A DNA stretch of 64,000 nucleotides from Paramecium sonneborni (Eukaryota; Ciliophora; Oligohymenophorea; Peniculida; Parameciidae): positions 62,001-126,000 of the forward strand of contig CAJJDN010000150.1 in assembly GCA_905182985.1 (NCBI GenBank), given 5' to 3'. The translations under genes were made by a program, and so were the position numbers. The notes under the pieces were generated by a model. That model saw only the letters and a list, made by a program, of their open reading frames with translations. It ran no database searches and was not told the DNA's origin. Below are positions 46,201-58,509 of the stretch, one piece after another; position 1 is the stretch's first letter, and each line of letters opens with the position of its first letter.

Positions 46201-49200
46201 ATTAGCTAAATATAAACAAAGAATTTTAACTCTCATTATTAGTAAAGAATTAAAATTTAGCAAATAATTATTCTAACAGTAAATTAATTCTAGCAACTAA
46301 ATTAAAAAAGTTATTTTTCTTGATAGATTATTTTTCTATTTCTTATTTTTTATCTTAAAAAGAAGAATTATTTAAATTTGAATTCTTTTCACTAATTTCA
46401 CTAGGTAAAGTTGATAATTTATCACTACTTAAAGTTAAATCATTTATATTTTCATTACCTTATAAAAAAGAGAATTATGAATCAGCTAATTCCACTTCAG
46501 AGACATCTTCATCATTTTCATAAGATGAAAATGAATCTAAAACTATTGCTAATATAAATCCTATTGTCATTAAATTTAAAACATATACAGATATAACACT
46601 AAAAAACATTGTTCCAATTTTACTACTATATTATGATCCTAAAATAACCATCCCAAACCAATCTTCATTTGCAGCTCTAACAAAAACTGTTAAAAAGGCA
46701 GCTGCAAGATCATCAAATGATTATTATAAACCAAAGTCTGTATCTATTGGAAATTTACCTTTATATAAATTCATCCCAATAAAAGCAAAACAAAATATTA
46801 AAGTTATCATCAATAAAATTAAATTTAAAAAAGAAGGTAATGATTTTTTTGTAATCTTTGCTATCTTCAATGCAAAATCATTATATTTTATTATTCTATA
46901 TATTAAAAGAGCTTAACCAGAATTCAATAAATCTAGATATATATTTTCTTTCCCAAAATTTTAATTCACATATAAAGATTAAATAATAGAACAAGTTAAA
47001 ATAAAGGTATCTATTAAATTGCTAGCTCTTGAACAAAATCTACCTATACCCTAAAATATTAGCTTTAAAAATAATTCACCAAGAAGTATAAACACAAAAT
47101 AATCATTTAATTACCTTATTATATTTTCATCAACATATCCTATCATACTTAATAATATAATATTTGTCAAAACTATTAAATCAAAAAATATCTAAGCATT
47201 TCTATTTCTTAACAGAATATTTATATTTTTCTAAATTAAAAACCAAAAACAAGATAAATTTGGCATTTTCCATTGATAAATATCAATATTATTTAACTAA
47301 TTGAATATTTAGATTGTTGATTTTATTTTATATTTATTAACTAATACATTATTTCCAGACCAATTATTTTTATAAACAACTCCTTATTTACATTCTTCTA
47401 ATCTATACTTTACAAATAATTCTTCAAAGTCTTATATATTTTCCAAACATTCAGGTATTTATCTATTGATAATTTATTAAATATATTCTGAATCATATGT
47501 CTTATTTCCTAATCTCGATGTTCTTTTACTTGTTTAATTATTTCCAATAATATTTATAGCTTAAGCCTCATTACTATTATTATTTATTATTTATTATGCT
47601 TTTTCACTTGTATTATTACTCTTTTCAATAATTAATTATTTTTATTTTATTGGTAAACGAGAACCTTGAATACAATTTTAATTCTTTAAATCTAACTTTG
47701 CAAAAGAATAATCTGATTTTTTTATTCGAAAACAGTGACTTAAAACAGATTTTCTTATAAATTCAAATTCTCTTTCTCTTTTTAGCTATTGTTACTCATT
47801 CTTAATTTAAAAACTAAAAATATCTGATTCAGAAGTGCTGATATATTAGAAATACTTATTAATAACAGTTCTCCATGAATAAAGAGGAACTTTTTTTAAA
47901 GTTTAGATATAAAACAATTTCAAATATTCTTTATCAAAAGCATAATTTTAATAAATCTTTTACATGAATTGTTCCTTATATTATTCAAATAATAACAACT
48001 TTTCAATTTTAAAACTATCGATAAAGTTTTCGAGTTTACTAATATTTGATTTAATACCTCTTTTTCTATTTTTGATTTCTTCCTATTCTTTAGTTTATCT
48101 AGCAGATAAGTATTTATGTTTGTAATTAATAGTTTTTAAATTATTATTTTAAATAATAGTTTTTGCTATAGTTGTTTATTCATCTTATTCATTAGGTTTT
48201 TTTCTTGCCCAATCCTTTTTTTGATTATTCTTCCATTCATAATCAATAAAATAATTTTTAATAATTCTAAAATTTAAGATAATATCTGTATTAATTCCAG
48301 ATAATTCTTCTATATCTTCATGTTGATACTTAATCAAAGTTTATGAATAATAGATTTTAAGAACTGCTATAATTAGATTAGCACCAAAAATAGCAATTAT
48401 AAAAATTAAAAAAATGAAATAAACAATTGAGAAATCATGAAATGTGAGCATTGCCAAATAGATAGGTTCAGTCCATTCATTAAAAATCATTAATCTCACA
48501 ACTTCTTCATAAGAATAAAAAATATCATCAAAATTAGTAGGTACATTTGGATTTGTTAAAGATTTAGAACATATCATTGATTGATCTTCACATTATAGAT
48601 TATATCCACATAATACATTAGTTTAGATTCCTAATTCAGAATAGTAACATTTATATAGAAACAATCCTTAAAATAAATGCATTCCAAATAAAGCAAAAAA
48701 GTATGAAAAAATAATTACAATGATGAGTGCTTCAAGTAAAAATCTTAAGGAGTGCTTTAAAGCAAGTAACATAATTTATAATCTTTTACTAAATACACTA
48801 ATGACAGATAAAATCTTAAGTAATCTTGCAGTTGAGAAATCAATGATCATCAAAGTTGGATAATAATAATGGAAGGAAAAGAGAATGAGAATTATAATAT
48901 CAAAAACATTTTATAGATCCCAAAAGAAATCAATAAGTCCTTAACCAATTAATTTTAATATGTTTTCTGCAATGAATAGAAATAATATAACTATATATCA
49001 TGAATTAAAATTACTTTATTTTTATTAGCTTAATTATTTTTGAACATCAATTGTTAAATTATCACTTTAACTTTCAATAAAGACTGTTATATTAAATATT
49101 ATAGACATTAAGACCATAATAGTAAAAATTCTATGATTGATTATTTTATTAGCAGTATTTGTAATTAATCTAATGATAAAGACAATAGTTTTTCTAAAAT

Positions 49201-50518
49201 AAACAAAAGGATAATTATCCCAATAATATTAATAATCTTATAATATCCAAAAATAATCTTATTTACTTTACCATATAAGAGGATATGGATCATAAATTGG
49301 ATCTCGTTTAAATTTTCTTTCGTATTTAAGAATTTAATGATCTTATTAATTAGTTGGATCTCTAATTGTTTAAGTTAATTATTTTTCATATTCTCCATCA
49401 TCATCTTCATCTATTTCAATTTCTGATGATTTTTCAGATTAAGCAATATAATTAGAATCATCATCACTTAATTCTAATTTAAAATTGTCCATTAGAAATT
49501 TCATTCTATCAGTCATAAATCCATGACTCTAATTTTTAGTAAATACATTATCTAATATTGATGTCATATTAATATTTGATGTAATATTTTATTGTTCATG
49601 TCCTTTATTTCCAAAAAATAGTGATTCATTTTAAGCAACAGAATAAACACTAATTTAATCTCCATCTACTCCTTTTAATTAATTATCATCTCTATAATAT
49701 TGATTAAATAAATGCACAAATGTCTTTCTCACTTTTTATTTAATTTTTCTTCTTCCTGTTGGTAATACTTCTGCACATTGTTTTTCAAGTTCTTCAATTA
49801 TTTATTTATATTAATTTTATTCTTATTCTGGTATTCCTGCTTAATCTAATATTTTTACTAAGCTTTTCAACTCTTAATTGTCAACATTTACATTCTTTGA
49901 GGTTGATATAGATCTTTCTCTATTGAATTTCGTTGAATAATTTTATTTACTCTAAAAACTACTTTTTTTAGAATACTAAGACATTTATTTGATACTTTTC
50001 ATACTTTTCATTGTCTATTTCATTTAACTACTTTAACTGCTCTTTAAATAGGAGGTTGCTTTTTATTTGCTAAATATTACAGGTCAATACCTGATTGAAG
50101 ATAGTTATTAATGCAAAGTTTTGTGTATAAATTCCATCTGTTCATCTATCACTTTATCATAATTTTATATCGAAGCTCCTTTCTATTACACTTTACTAAT
50201 CTTTGATGTCAAATCTTAAGATGAATCACTTTCAGACGATTCAGAAATGAATAAGTCCTAATATTCTTAAAATAAATTGTTTTATTTATTCTTTAAACTA
50301 GTATTAGTTGTTTTTCTTTATGAACTTTGAACTTCTATTGATAATTTTGATCTGTGATTTCTTGAAATCTAAGATTGTGAACCTATTCTTGATGATTATC
50401 TCCTTTGAATCCTTCGACTAAACAATTCAGGTGTATGAGGAACATTCTTATTATGAAGCAACATTTAGTCTTCTATTATAGAATTCCTCCGATCTGATTG
50501 AATAATATTTGGAAACAT
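43261..50518 (-). CDS. four-repeat voltage-gated cation channel alpha subunit (CaV/NaV superfamily)
   Basis: Minus-strand gene of ~7.2 kb, roughly 2,350 aa. Start ATG 50518 (MFPNIIQSDRRNS), stop 43261 (after KPKMKHNYKFAN). Many ~21-30 nt introns; one (GTATTGACCTG...TTAG) near 50075 was verified. Repeat I pore at 48341-48577 (LMIFNEWTEPIYLAML) with S6 IFLIFIIAIFGANLIIA; repeat II pore near 46650-46730 (FVRAANEDWFGMV); repeat III near 45540-45600 (YRMTACDDWVYIM); repeat IV at 44447-44710 (FKICTKNNWIRIM). Repeat IV S2-S4 at 44837-45115 ends in LRLAFACRNLRTLL. Long cytosolic N-terminus is S/Q-rich. Such channels carry the ciliary calcium current behind avoidance behaviour in Paramecium; assignment to that current is inference. 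Confidence 0.85.
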
Positions 50519-51009
50519 TTATAAAATATATTTCAAATTACATACATTTATATAAAAATATCAATTAACCTTCGAATTTAAATACTAATTTAGAATCTCT
50601 TATTTTGAATCCAATCTCACTATTTTCCCTTTTTCTAAACATTATTTAATCAAACTTATCCAATTCTAATTTATACTTCATGAAGTTTTATATTCTTTTG
50701 ATAAAACATACATTTTAATTTAATATATATAAATATATTGGAAAATTGCATTATTTATAATAATTATATAATAAAATTTTAGAAATATAGGATTATCTCT
50801 TAAAAATATCAGAAATAAATTATAAAATATTTACTGAATAACTTTTGAAAAATAATTCAATCAAATTATTTTCTAGTTTGTTTCTGTTTCTCATTACCTT
50901 TTCACAGATTTTATCAGATTATTTTTATTTTAATAAACTTGTAGAATATTTTTTTTATGTTTATCAGCAAAAAAAATTATTTGTTCATTTCATTAATAAA
51001 AAAAAATTT
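50519..51009. other. channel upstream region with ABC-gene remnant
   Basis: Contains the decayed ABC fragment at 50560-50700 and otherwise AT-rich sequence. A hydrophobic plus-strand frame near 50845-51036 lacks an ATG and is probably noise. Confidence 0.45.
50560..50700 (-). pseudogene. remnant of an ABC-transporter 3' end
   Basis: Aligns by eye with the last ~130 bp of the ABC gene (51640-51770). Minus-strand reading gives EKGKIVRLDSKQEILN and YLNSKVN against DKGKIVAFGSKQEVMN and YLNQKVD. Frameshifts and substitutions show decay. It indicates an ancient local duplication of the ABC gene, now mostly lost, next to the channel promoter. Confidence 0.7.
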
Positions 51010-51228
51010 ATGGATCAAAATAAAGGAGACAATTAAAGCAGACCTGAGACATTTACTATTCCTGTAGGTAGTTTTTCACTCAATTGTACCCAATAAAAAG
51101 AAGAGTAAATGAGTTGCACTTTAAATACTCCCAGCATCTAATTTGGATAATCAAATAGCTTCAACTGTAATGGATATTACGGTATAACAGAGTAATCTTA
51201 TGGAGTATAATGCAGATACAGATTCTGA
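51010..51228 (+). CDS. possible short protein, unknown
   Basis: Frame of 72 codons: MDQNKGDNQSRPETFTIPVG, then several Cys (SLNCTQQ, MSCTLNT, SFNCNG) to TGA 51226. Composition is protein-like, but there is no family match and an alternative overlapping frame (EYNADTDSEKQYVSNYIK) is open too, so the exon structure is uncertain. Confidence 0.3.
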
Positions 51229-51634
51229 GAAGTAATATGTTTCTAATTATATCAAAATCATTAATGTATACAAAATAAGTTTTTTATAGTAATGAATTAA
51301 TGAATTACTTTCTTTTCAAATTGAACATATTCTATTTTAATTTGATTCATTAGGAACTTTTAATTTACTTTATAAAAAAATTATATTCTATTATAATTTT
51401 CATTTAAAATAGAATTAATAACATATCAGTTAAATTATAAAGAAAAATTAGTAGATTTGTAAATAGTTTAATAATTATTAATAAAAACAATATATAATAA
51501 ATATTAGTTTACTTTTTCTTTTTAGATATACATCATTTTTGAAGTAATCTTTTTTTAAAGCTTAAATTCTTAAAAAAGGTAAAAAATATAGAAATTAAGA
51601 AAAATATATTGTACATTTACATTTATAAAAAATA
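51229..51634. other. intergenic
   Basis: AT-rich, downstream of the ABC gene. Nothing recognised apart from the start of repeat B at 51614. Confidence 0.45.
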
Positions 51635-52912
51635 TCAATCAACCTTCTAATTTAAATACAAATTCATAACTTCTTATTTTGAACCAAATGCTACTATTTT
51701 CCCCTTATCTATAATCATAATTTGATCAAACATATCCAATAATTCTAATTTATGCGTGATTGCAATTACAGTTTTATCCTACCAATAATAAAAATGAATA
51801 ATACTTTCATAAATAAATCAAGAGTTAGATTAATTTATTAACAATATTAATTGTCAAGATTTCCAGTACATTCATCTAAAATCACAATATTTCTTTTTTA
51901 TAATAATGTTCGACATAAAACAAGTAATTGTTTTTCTCCTAATGAAAGATTAGAACCATGAGGTAAAACTCTGTATTATAAATTTTCTAATAATTTCACT
52001 TAAGATAATCCATATTTCGTTAAGATTCTGATGATTTCGATTGGATTGTAAAAGTTATTTGGATCAATATTTTACTTAATCGATCCCTCAAATACAAAAG
52101 GATCTTAAGAGACAACAGAAAATAATGACCTAATTCTGTTTATATTTGTATTTCTAATGTCTTATTCAAATACTTTTAGGGATCCTTAAGAAGGTTCAAC
52201 TAATCTTGTGATACAATGGATAAGACTGGTCTTGCCTGCTCCAGTTCTACCAAGGATTGCTATCTTTGAATTATAATATATATGATTTTACCTTTTATCT
52301 TTATTTTAATTTGAATGAAATATCTGTTAAAACATTTGCATTTTTGTATTATAGTGAAACATTATTTAATTCAAGAATAAATTGTTCTTTAAATTCTTAA
52401 TTATTATCTACAGATTTTATGGTTATCATTTCAATTTAATTTTTTTAGTTTTCATGACTACTTAATTAAATATGATCATCTTTAATATCCATAGGATTTT
52501 CATAATCACTATATTATTAATTTGATAAATCTTCTTTAGCAATATTCTTTATTAATGATAAGCATCTTTCAAAATATACATTATTTGAATAAAAAGATTA
52601 AAATGATAAAGTTAAACTAGTAAATTTTTCTCCAAGACTTACAGCTAAAAACATAGATATAGTTGCCGATTCTTTGTTATCAATTTTGTAAATATACTAC
52701 ATTATTATAATAAAATAATACATTGACAATTAGAATAAACAAGTACATGATCAACATTAGAAAACATGTGATTTAGATAAACCATGAATGTAAAGCAGCA
52801 GAACAAAGAAAATTCTATGTATAAATATTGAATTATTAATAGAAAAAAGTAATTTATTTGAAAATATCTTTACAATGTCTATTATATAAGATGCCTTAAT
52901 GAGTTTAAGTTA
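51614..52912. repeat. direct repeat B, copy 1 (unmerged contig overlap)
   Basis: 1,299 bp matching 52914-54212 (constant offset 1300), separated by a single 'n' at 52913. Contains the ABC gene 3' end with NBD2. Confidence 0.85.
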
Positions 52913-55900
52913 NCATTTACATTTATAAAAAATATCAATCAACCTTCTAATTTAAATACAAATTCATAACTTCTTATTTTGAACCAAATGCTACTATTTT
53001 CCCCTTATCTATAATCATAATTTGATCAAACATATCCAATAATTCTAATTTATGCGTGATTGCAATTACAGTTTTATCCTACCAATAATAAAAATGAATA
53101 ATACTTTCATAAATAAATCAAGAGTTAGATTAATTTATTAACAATATTAATTGTCAAGATTTCCAGTACATTCATCTAAAATCACAATATTTCTTTTTTA
53201 TAATAATGTTCGACATAAAACAAGTAATTGTTTTTCTCCTAATGAAAGATTAGAACCATGAGGTAAAACTCTGTATTATAAATTTTCTAATAATTTCACT
53301 TAAGATAATCCATATTTCGTTAAGATTCTGATGATTTCGATTGGATTGTAAAAGTTATTTGGATCAATATTTTACTTAATCGATCCCTCAAATACAAAAG
53401 GATCTTAAGAGACAACAGAAAATAATGACCTAATTCTGTTTATATTTGTATTTCTAATGTCTTATTCAAATACTTTTAGGGATCCTTAAGAAGGTTCAAC
53501 TAATCTTGTGATACAATGGATAAGACTGGTCTTGCCTGCTCCAGTTCTACCAAGGATTGCTATCTTTGAATTATAATATATATGATTTTACCTTTTATCT
53601 TTATTTTAATTTGAATGAAATATCTGTTAAAACATTTGCATTTTTGTATTATAGTGAAACATTATTTAATTCAAGAATAAATTGTTCTTTAAATTCTTAA
53701 TTATTATCTACAGATTTTATGGTTATCATTTCAATTTAATTTTTTTAGTTTTCATGACTACTTAATTAAATATGATCATCTTTAATATCCATAGGATTTT
53801 CATAATCACTATATTATTAATTTGATAAATCTTCTTTAGCAATATTCTTTATTAATGATAAGCATCTTTCAAAATATACATTATTTGAATAAAAAGATTA
53901 AAATGATAAAGTTAAACTAGTAAATTTTTCTCCAAGACTTACAGCTAAAAACATAGATATAGTTGCCGATTCTTTGTTATCAATTTTGTAAATATACTAC
54001 ATTATTATAATAAAATAATACATTGACAATTAGAATAAACAAGTACATGATCAACATTAGAAAACATGTGATTTAGATAAACCATGAATGTAAAGCAGCA
54101 GAACAAAGAAAATTCTATGTATAAATATTGAATTATTAATAGAAAAAAGTAATTTATTTGAAAATATCTTTACAATGTCTATTATATAAGATGCCTTAAT
54201 GAGTTTAAGTTAAAGTATTTAATAATGGTGATTTAGAAATAGCTTGTAATCTTGATATTTCTAAATTAATTCTAAGGTATTTAATAAGATATTGTGTTTG
54301 TAGTAGCAAATAACAAATTAAAACTGGATAAGATAAAGCACTTGATAAAAATAAGCATCCTAACATTGATGCCATAAAACTGAATACACTATCAAATAAA
54401 GAAGATATTAAAGATGGAGTATTCATATCTAATCTAATATAAATTAAATAATACCAAATTAAAAAAGATCATTTGTCATTCTATTTTTTATAATACTACC
54501 CAAAGTAACATTATAAAATTCAGTCACTGATGCTTTTAATAAATTATTAATAATGTTATTATGAAGAAGCATTGATGCTGCTACACCTTTCAATGTTAGA
54601 AATATTCCACTAAAAAGTGTTAATATGGCCATTAAAATATGAGATAGTGGATAAACTAATAGAAATTATTCAACTGCCTTTGATTTTTAATCTTCAGTAG
54701 ATTGTTATGAATTAGAAATCTCACTAATAGATTTAAACTTTAATTGATAAAATGTTGAACAACACATTCCTAATATACAAAAGATCATTATTAAAATTAA
54801 AGTCTAATATCTTCCAAATAATTAATAAAGATATTTAAAAATCTCTAATTGTAAANTTAATTCAAGAATAAATTGTTCTTTAAATTCTTAATTATTATCT
54901 ACAGATTTTATGGTTATCATTTCAATTTAATTTTTTTAGTTTTCATGACTACTTAATTAAATATGATCATCTTTAATATCCATAGGATTTTCATAATCAC
55001 TATATTATTAATTTGATAAATCTTCTTTAGCAATATTCTTTATTAATGATAAGCATCTTTCAAAATATACATTATTTGAATAAAAAGATTAAAATGATAA
55101 AGTTAAACTAGTAAATTTTTCTCCAAGACTTACAGCTAAAAACATAGATATAGTTGCCGATTCTTTGTTATCAATTTTGTAAATATACTACATTATTATA
55201 ATAAAATAATACATTGACAATTAGAATAAACAAGTACATGATCAACATTAGAAAACATGTGATTTAGATAAACCATGAATGTAAAGCAGCAGAACAAAGA
55301 AAATTCTATGTATAAATATTGAATTATTAATAGAAAAAAGTAATTTATTTGAAAATATCTTTACAATGTCTATTATATAAGATGCCTTAATGAGTTTAAG
55401 TTAAAGTATTTAATAATGGTGATTTAGAAATAGCTTGTAATCTTGATATTTCTAAATTAATTCTAAGGTATTTAATAAGATATTGTGTTTGTAGTAGCAA
55501 ATAACAAATTAAAACTGGATAAGATAAAGCACTTGATAAAAATAAGCATCCTAACATTGATGCCATAAAACTGAATACACTATCAAATAAAGAAGATATT
55601 AAAGATGGAGTATTCATATCTAATCTAATATAAATTAAATAATACCAAATTAAAAAAGATCATTTGTCATTCTATTTTTTATAATACTACCCAAAGTAAC
55701 ATTATAAAATTCAGTCACTGATGCTTTTAATAAATTATTAATAATGTTATTATGAAGAAGCATTGATGCTGCTACACCTTTCAATGTTAGAAATATTCCA
55801 CTAAAAAGTGTTAATATGGCCATTAAAATATGAGATAGTGGATAAACTAATAGAAATTATTCAACTGCCTTTGATTTTTAATCTTCAGTAGATTGTTATG

Positions 55901-58086
55901 AATTAGAAATCTCACTAATAGATTTAAACTTTAATTGATAAAATGTTGAACAACACATTCCTAATATACAAAAGATCATTATTAAAATTAAAGTCTAATA
56001 TCTTCCAAATAATTAATAAAGATATTTAAAAATCTCTAATTGTAAACTTCCTAATGATTTATCTTCGTTCTCTATTACCATTATTTACTTTTTATCAATT
56101 AAATTATATAATTGTTCATTTGATTGTTTAATTATTTCAACTTATTTAATCTCTTAATTTTCTATTAAATCCATATAATCTAAATCTTTTGACATAGATT
56201 TCCCTTTAAATTAGTCTAAACTACCATTATATATGATTTATCCATCTTCAAGATGAATTATTCTATCACACATTTTTATCTACCTTACATCATGGCATGT
56301 TAAAATTATTGTTTTCTTTTCTTTTTAACTAATTTAGTACAATTCATCCATTAATTTCTTTGCAGTTTTATGATCTAATGATTCAAATGGACAATCTAAT
56401 AAATAAATATCACTATGTCTATAAAGTGTTCTTGCTAAATGAATTCTTTTTCTTTATCCTCCACTTAATGATTATCCATCTTCTCCAACTTCACTATTAT
56501 GTCCACTTTCCATTCTAAGAATATCCTCTAATAATTAAGTTGTTTTTATTATTTCAAGATACCTATCCATCTCTAAATTTGATTCATCAATAATATTCTA
56601 TTTAATAGTTCCTTATATTAAAAAAGGCTCTTATTATGCTACTGATACTTTGCCCTCTAAAATTATAAATGAATCTTCATTTATCTTTTCTAATTCTCCA
56701 AGTAAACAATATAATAAAGAACTTTTACCTGATCCATTCTTTCCAACTACTACTATAAATTCCCCTTTTTCTATTTAAATGTTCATATTCTTTAATTTAA
56801 ATGAATTATTTGAGTCTCTCCATTTAAAATCTCCTTCCATTTGTAGAATGTATACTTATTATCCATGTATCAATTATTATTATTATTCTACATCTAAAGC
56901 TGAAATGAAATCCATATATCTTTTAATTGATGTTTTAGCCATTAATACTTAACCTAAATTAGTAGGTATAAAATTAACAGACTATATTAATTAAGCATAA
57001 TTCTATGTAACCATTAATACTGATTTTAAATTAAATATATTGAAAAACTTCATAGTGAAATATAAAACTCCAACTGGAACTATTGAAAATAAAGCTTTCA
57101 CAATAAAAGATAATTTCTATTGTATAGCTATATTAGACATCTCAATTTATCTCTTATCTTTAATCTATTATTATAATATTTAATTATTCTTACCCGATTA
57201 AAAAAGAATTTATAATAACAATTTTATTTGATTGTCAAAATGCCTTTTAATAATTCATCCATATTTGAAACTCGATTGTCTCTAGAGGTCATAATCTTTT
57301 TTTATAATCTATTATATTTTTATTATCAACCTAGAATAAATGCTTCCATAAATCAAAGAAATCCCTACTTAAATAAACATTCCAATCAAACCAAAAGATG
57401 CTGCTATACCAACAGTCTCAAAATATATGTAAATTGCTCCACAAATTTAAAAAGGTGTTAAAAATAATGATACTCCACAATCAAACAACATTGTTATTTA
57501 TGGAATATCAATTTAAAATAAATTTATTATCTCTGCTTATTAAGGCAATGGCAAACATGCACTAAATAATTTTTTATATAGTATTGAAGCTAAAGCTGCT
57601 TACACTTTTATTTACACTTATTTCTATAAATTAAAAATAAAACTTTACTTAGTAAAAACTTAAAATTGAAATTAATATATAAATAGACATAATCCAACCT
57701 ATAAAAAGTGATGTTGTCTTTATAAATTACCAAAACTCCAATTCAGGAGAATCAAATAGTTCAATTATTTGATTTATCAAAATAGGATTCAATAATAAAA
57801 TTCCCATTATTCCTACTTTCAATAAAATAATGCATATCCATTTTGTAGGATAACTTTTTATTAAAGAAAACATTAAGTTTTCTTTATTTAATTCAAATTT
57901 TAAGCTCTACTATTCAATACTTTCTTCAGGATTTATATTGAAAACTTCTTTCTATTCTAAATTTCTTTAATGTATTTAAACAAATTAATTTAACCAAGTA
58001 AATAAATATGTTGTAATTCCTTTTTTATTTGTATAACATTCCAATAATTCTTATTGCTAATTTTCAAAGTTTTAATATTCTAACAT
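51635..58086 (-). CDS. ABC transporter, subfamily C (MRP)-like full transporter
   Basis: Minus strand from ATG 58086 (MLEYQNFENQQQELLEC) to TGA 51635 (...LYLNQKVD). TMD1 follows residue ~90 (MGILLLNPILINQIIEL). NBD1 near 56735-56200: VVVGKNGSGKSS, LSGGQRKRIHLARTLYRHSD, IYLLDCPFESLD, ILTCHD. TMD2 near 56050-54000. NBD2: IAILGRTGAGKTSLIHC, LSLGEKQLLVL, IVILDECTGNLD, AITHKLELLD. NBD1 has Cys where an acidic residue follows the Walker B Asp; NBD2 keeps DE. Domain order TMD-NBD-TMD-NBD and the LSxGE NBD2 signature fit ABCC exporters of conjugated anions. Two unmerged overlaps (after 'n' at 52913 and 54856) inflate the 3' half, so NBD2 appears twice and part of TMD2 twice. The true gene is ~2.5 kb shorter. 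Confidence 0.82.
52914..54212. repeat. direct repeat B, copy 2 (unmerged contig overlap)
   Basis: Matches 51614-52912. Continues uniquely past 54212 into TMD2 coding sequence. Confidence 0.85.
53666..54855. repeat. direct repeat C, copy 1 (unmerged contig overlap)
   Basis: 1,190 bp matching 54857-56046 (offset 1191), separated by a single 'n' at 54856. Covers the TMD2/NBD2 linker region of the ABC gene. Confidence 0.85.
54857..56046. repeat. direct repeat C, copy 2 (unmerged contig overlap)
   Basis: Matches 53666-54855. Flanked upstream by unique NBD1-TMD2 coding sequence from 56047. Confidence 0.85.
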
Positions 58087-58112
58087 TTATATATTATTAA
58101 ATTATAAAATAT

Positions 58113-58509
58113 ATGAGTGAAAGTGAGAGTGAAAAATAAGATGCTTAAATAGATTATTACAAGGAGGCTGTGAAATTATATTATTATAATTGTATATTGT
58201 ACAACCATGTAAAGAATATAATAAATGGAGTTGGAAAAAGTGATGACAGAGAGAAATGATTTAAAAACTAAAGTTCTTAAATATGAGCTACTAGGAGGGG
58301 AATTAGCTTAATTAGATGATGATGAAATTATGAATTAATTGGAAGATAGAAAGAAAAAGAGTAGAAGAAGTGCTGCAGACATTGATAGACAGTTTTTTTG
58401 TTCTTTTAATAATTGCAAAAAAGCATATGGAACTGAAGCCTCACTTATATAACATCAAAGATTAAAACATGGACAAAATAATGGAATGGATGCATATTTT
58501 AGAATTTGA
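58113..58509 (+). CDS. small C2H2 zinc-finger protein
   Basis: Predicted 124 aa, one 22-nt intron (58209-58230, GTAAAG...GGAG), integral frame. An N-terminal acidic and coiled-coil part (EKVMTERNDLKTKVLKYELL) is followed by a single classical finger near residues 90-113: FFCSFNNCKKAYGTEASL then IQHQRLKH, i.e. C-x4-C-x12-H-x4-H. A single finger with a coiled coil may bind RNA, DNA or protein; no target inferred. Starts 26 bp from the divergent ABC gene. Confidence 0.8.

Noticed and set aside
52201..56046. Several ABC transporter genes or a real tandem array
   Set aside because: The copies match in every stretch compared and abut single 'n' characters; assembly overlap is the simpler explanation.
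58114..58260. Start of the zinc-finger gene at the downstream ATG near 58221
   Set aside because: That ATG falls inside the 22-nt intron whose removal links an upstream open exon from ATG 58113 in phase.
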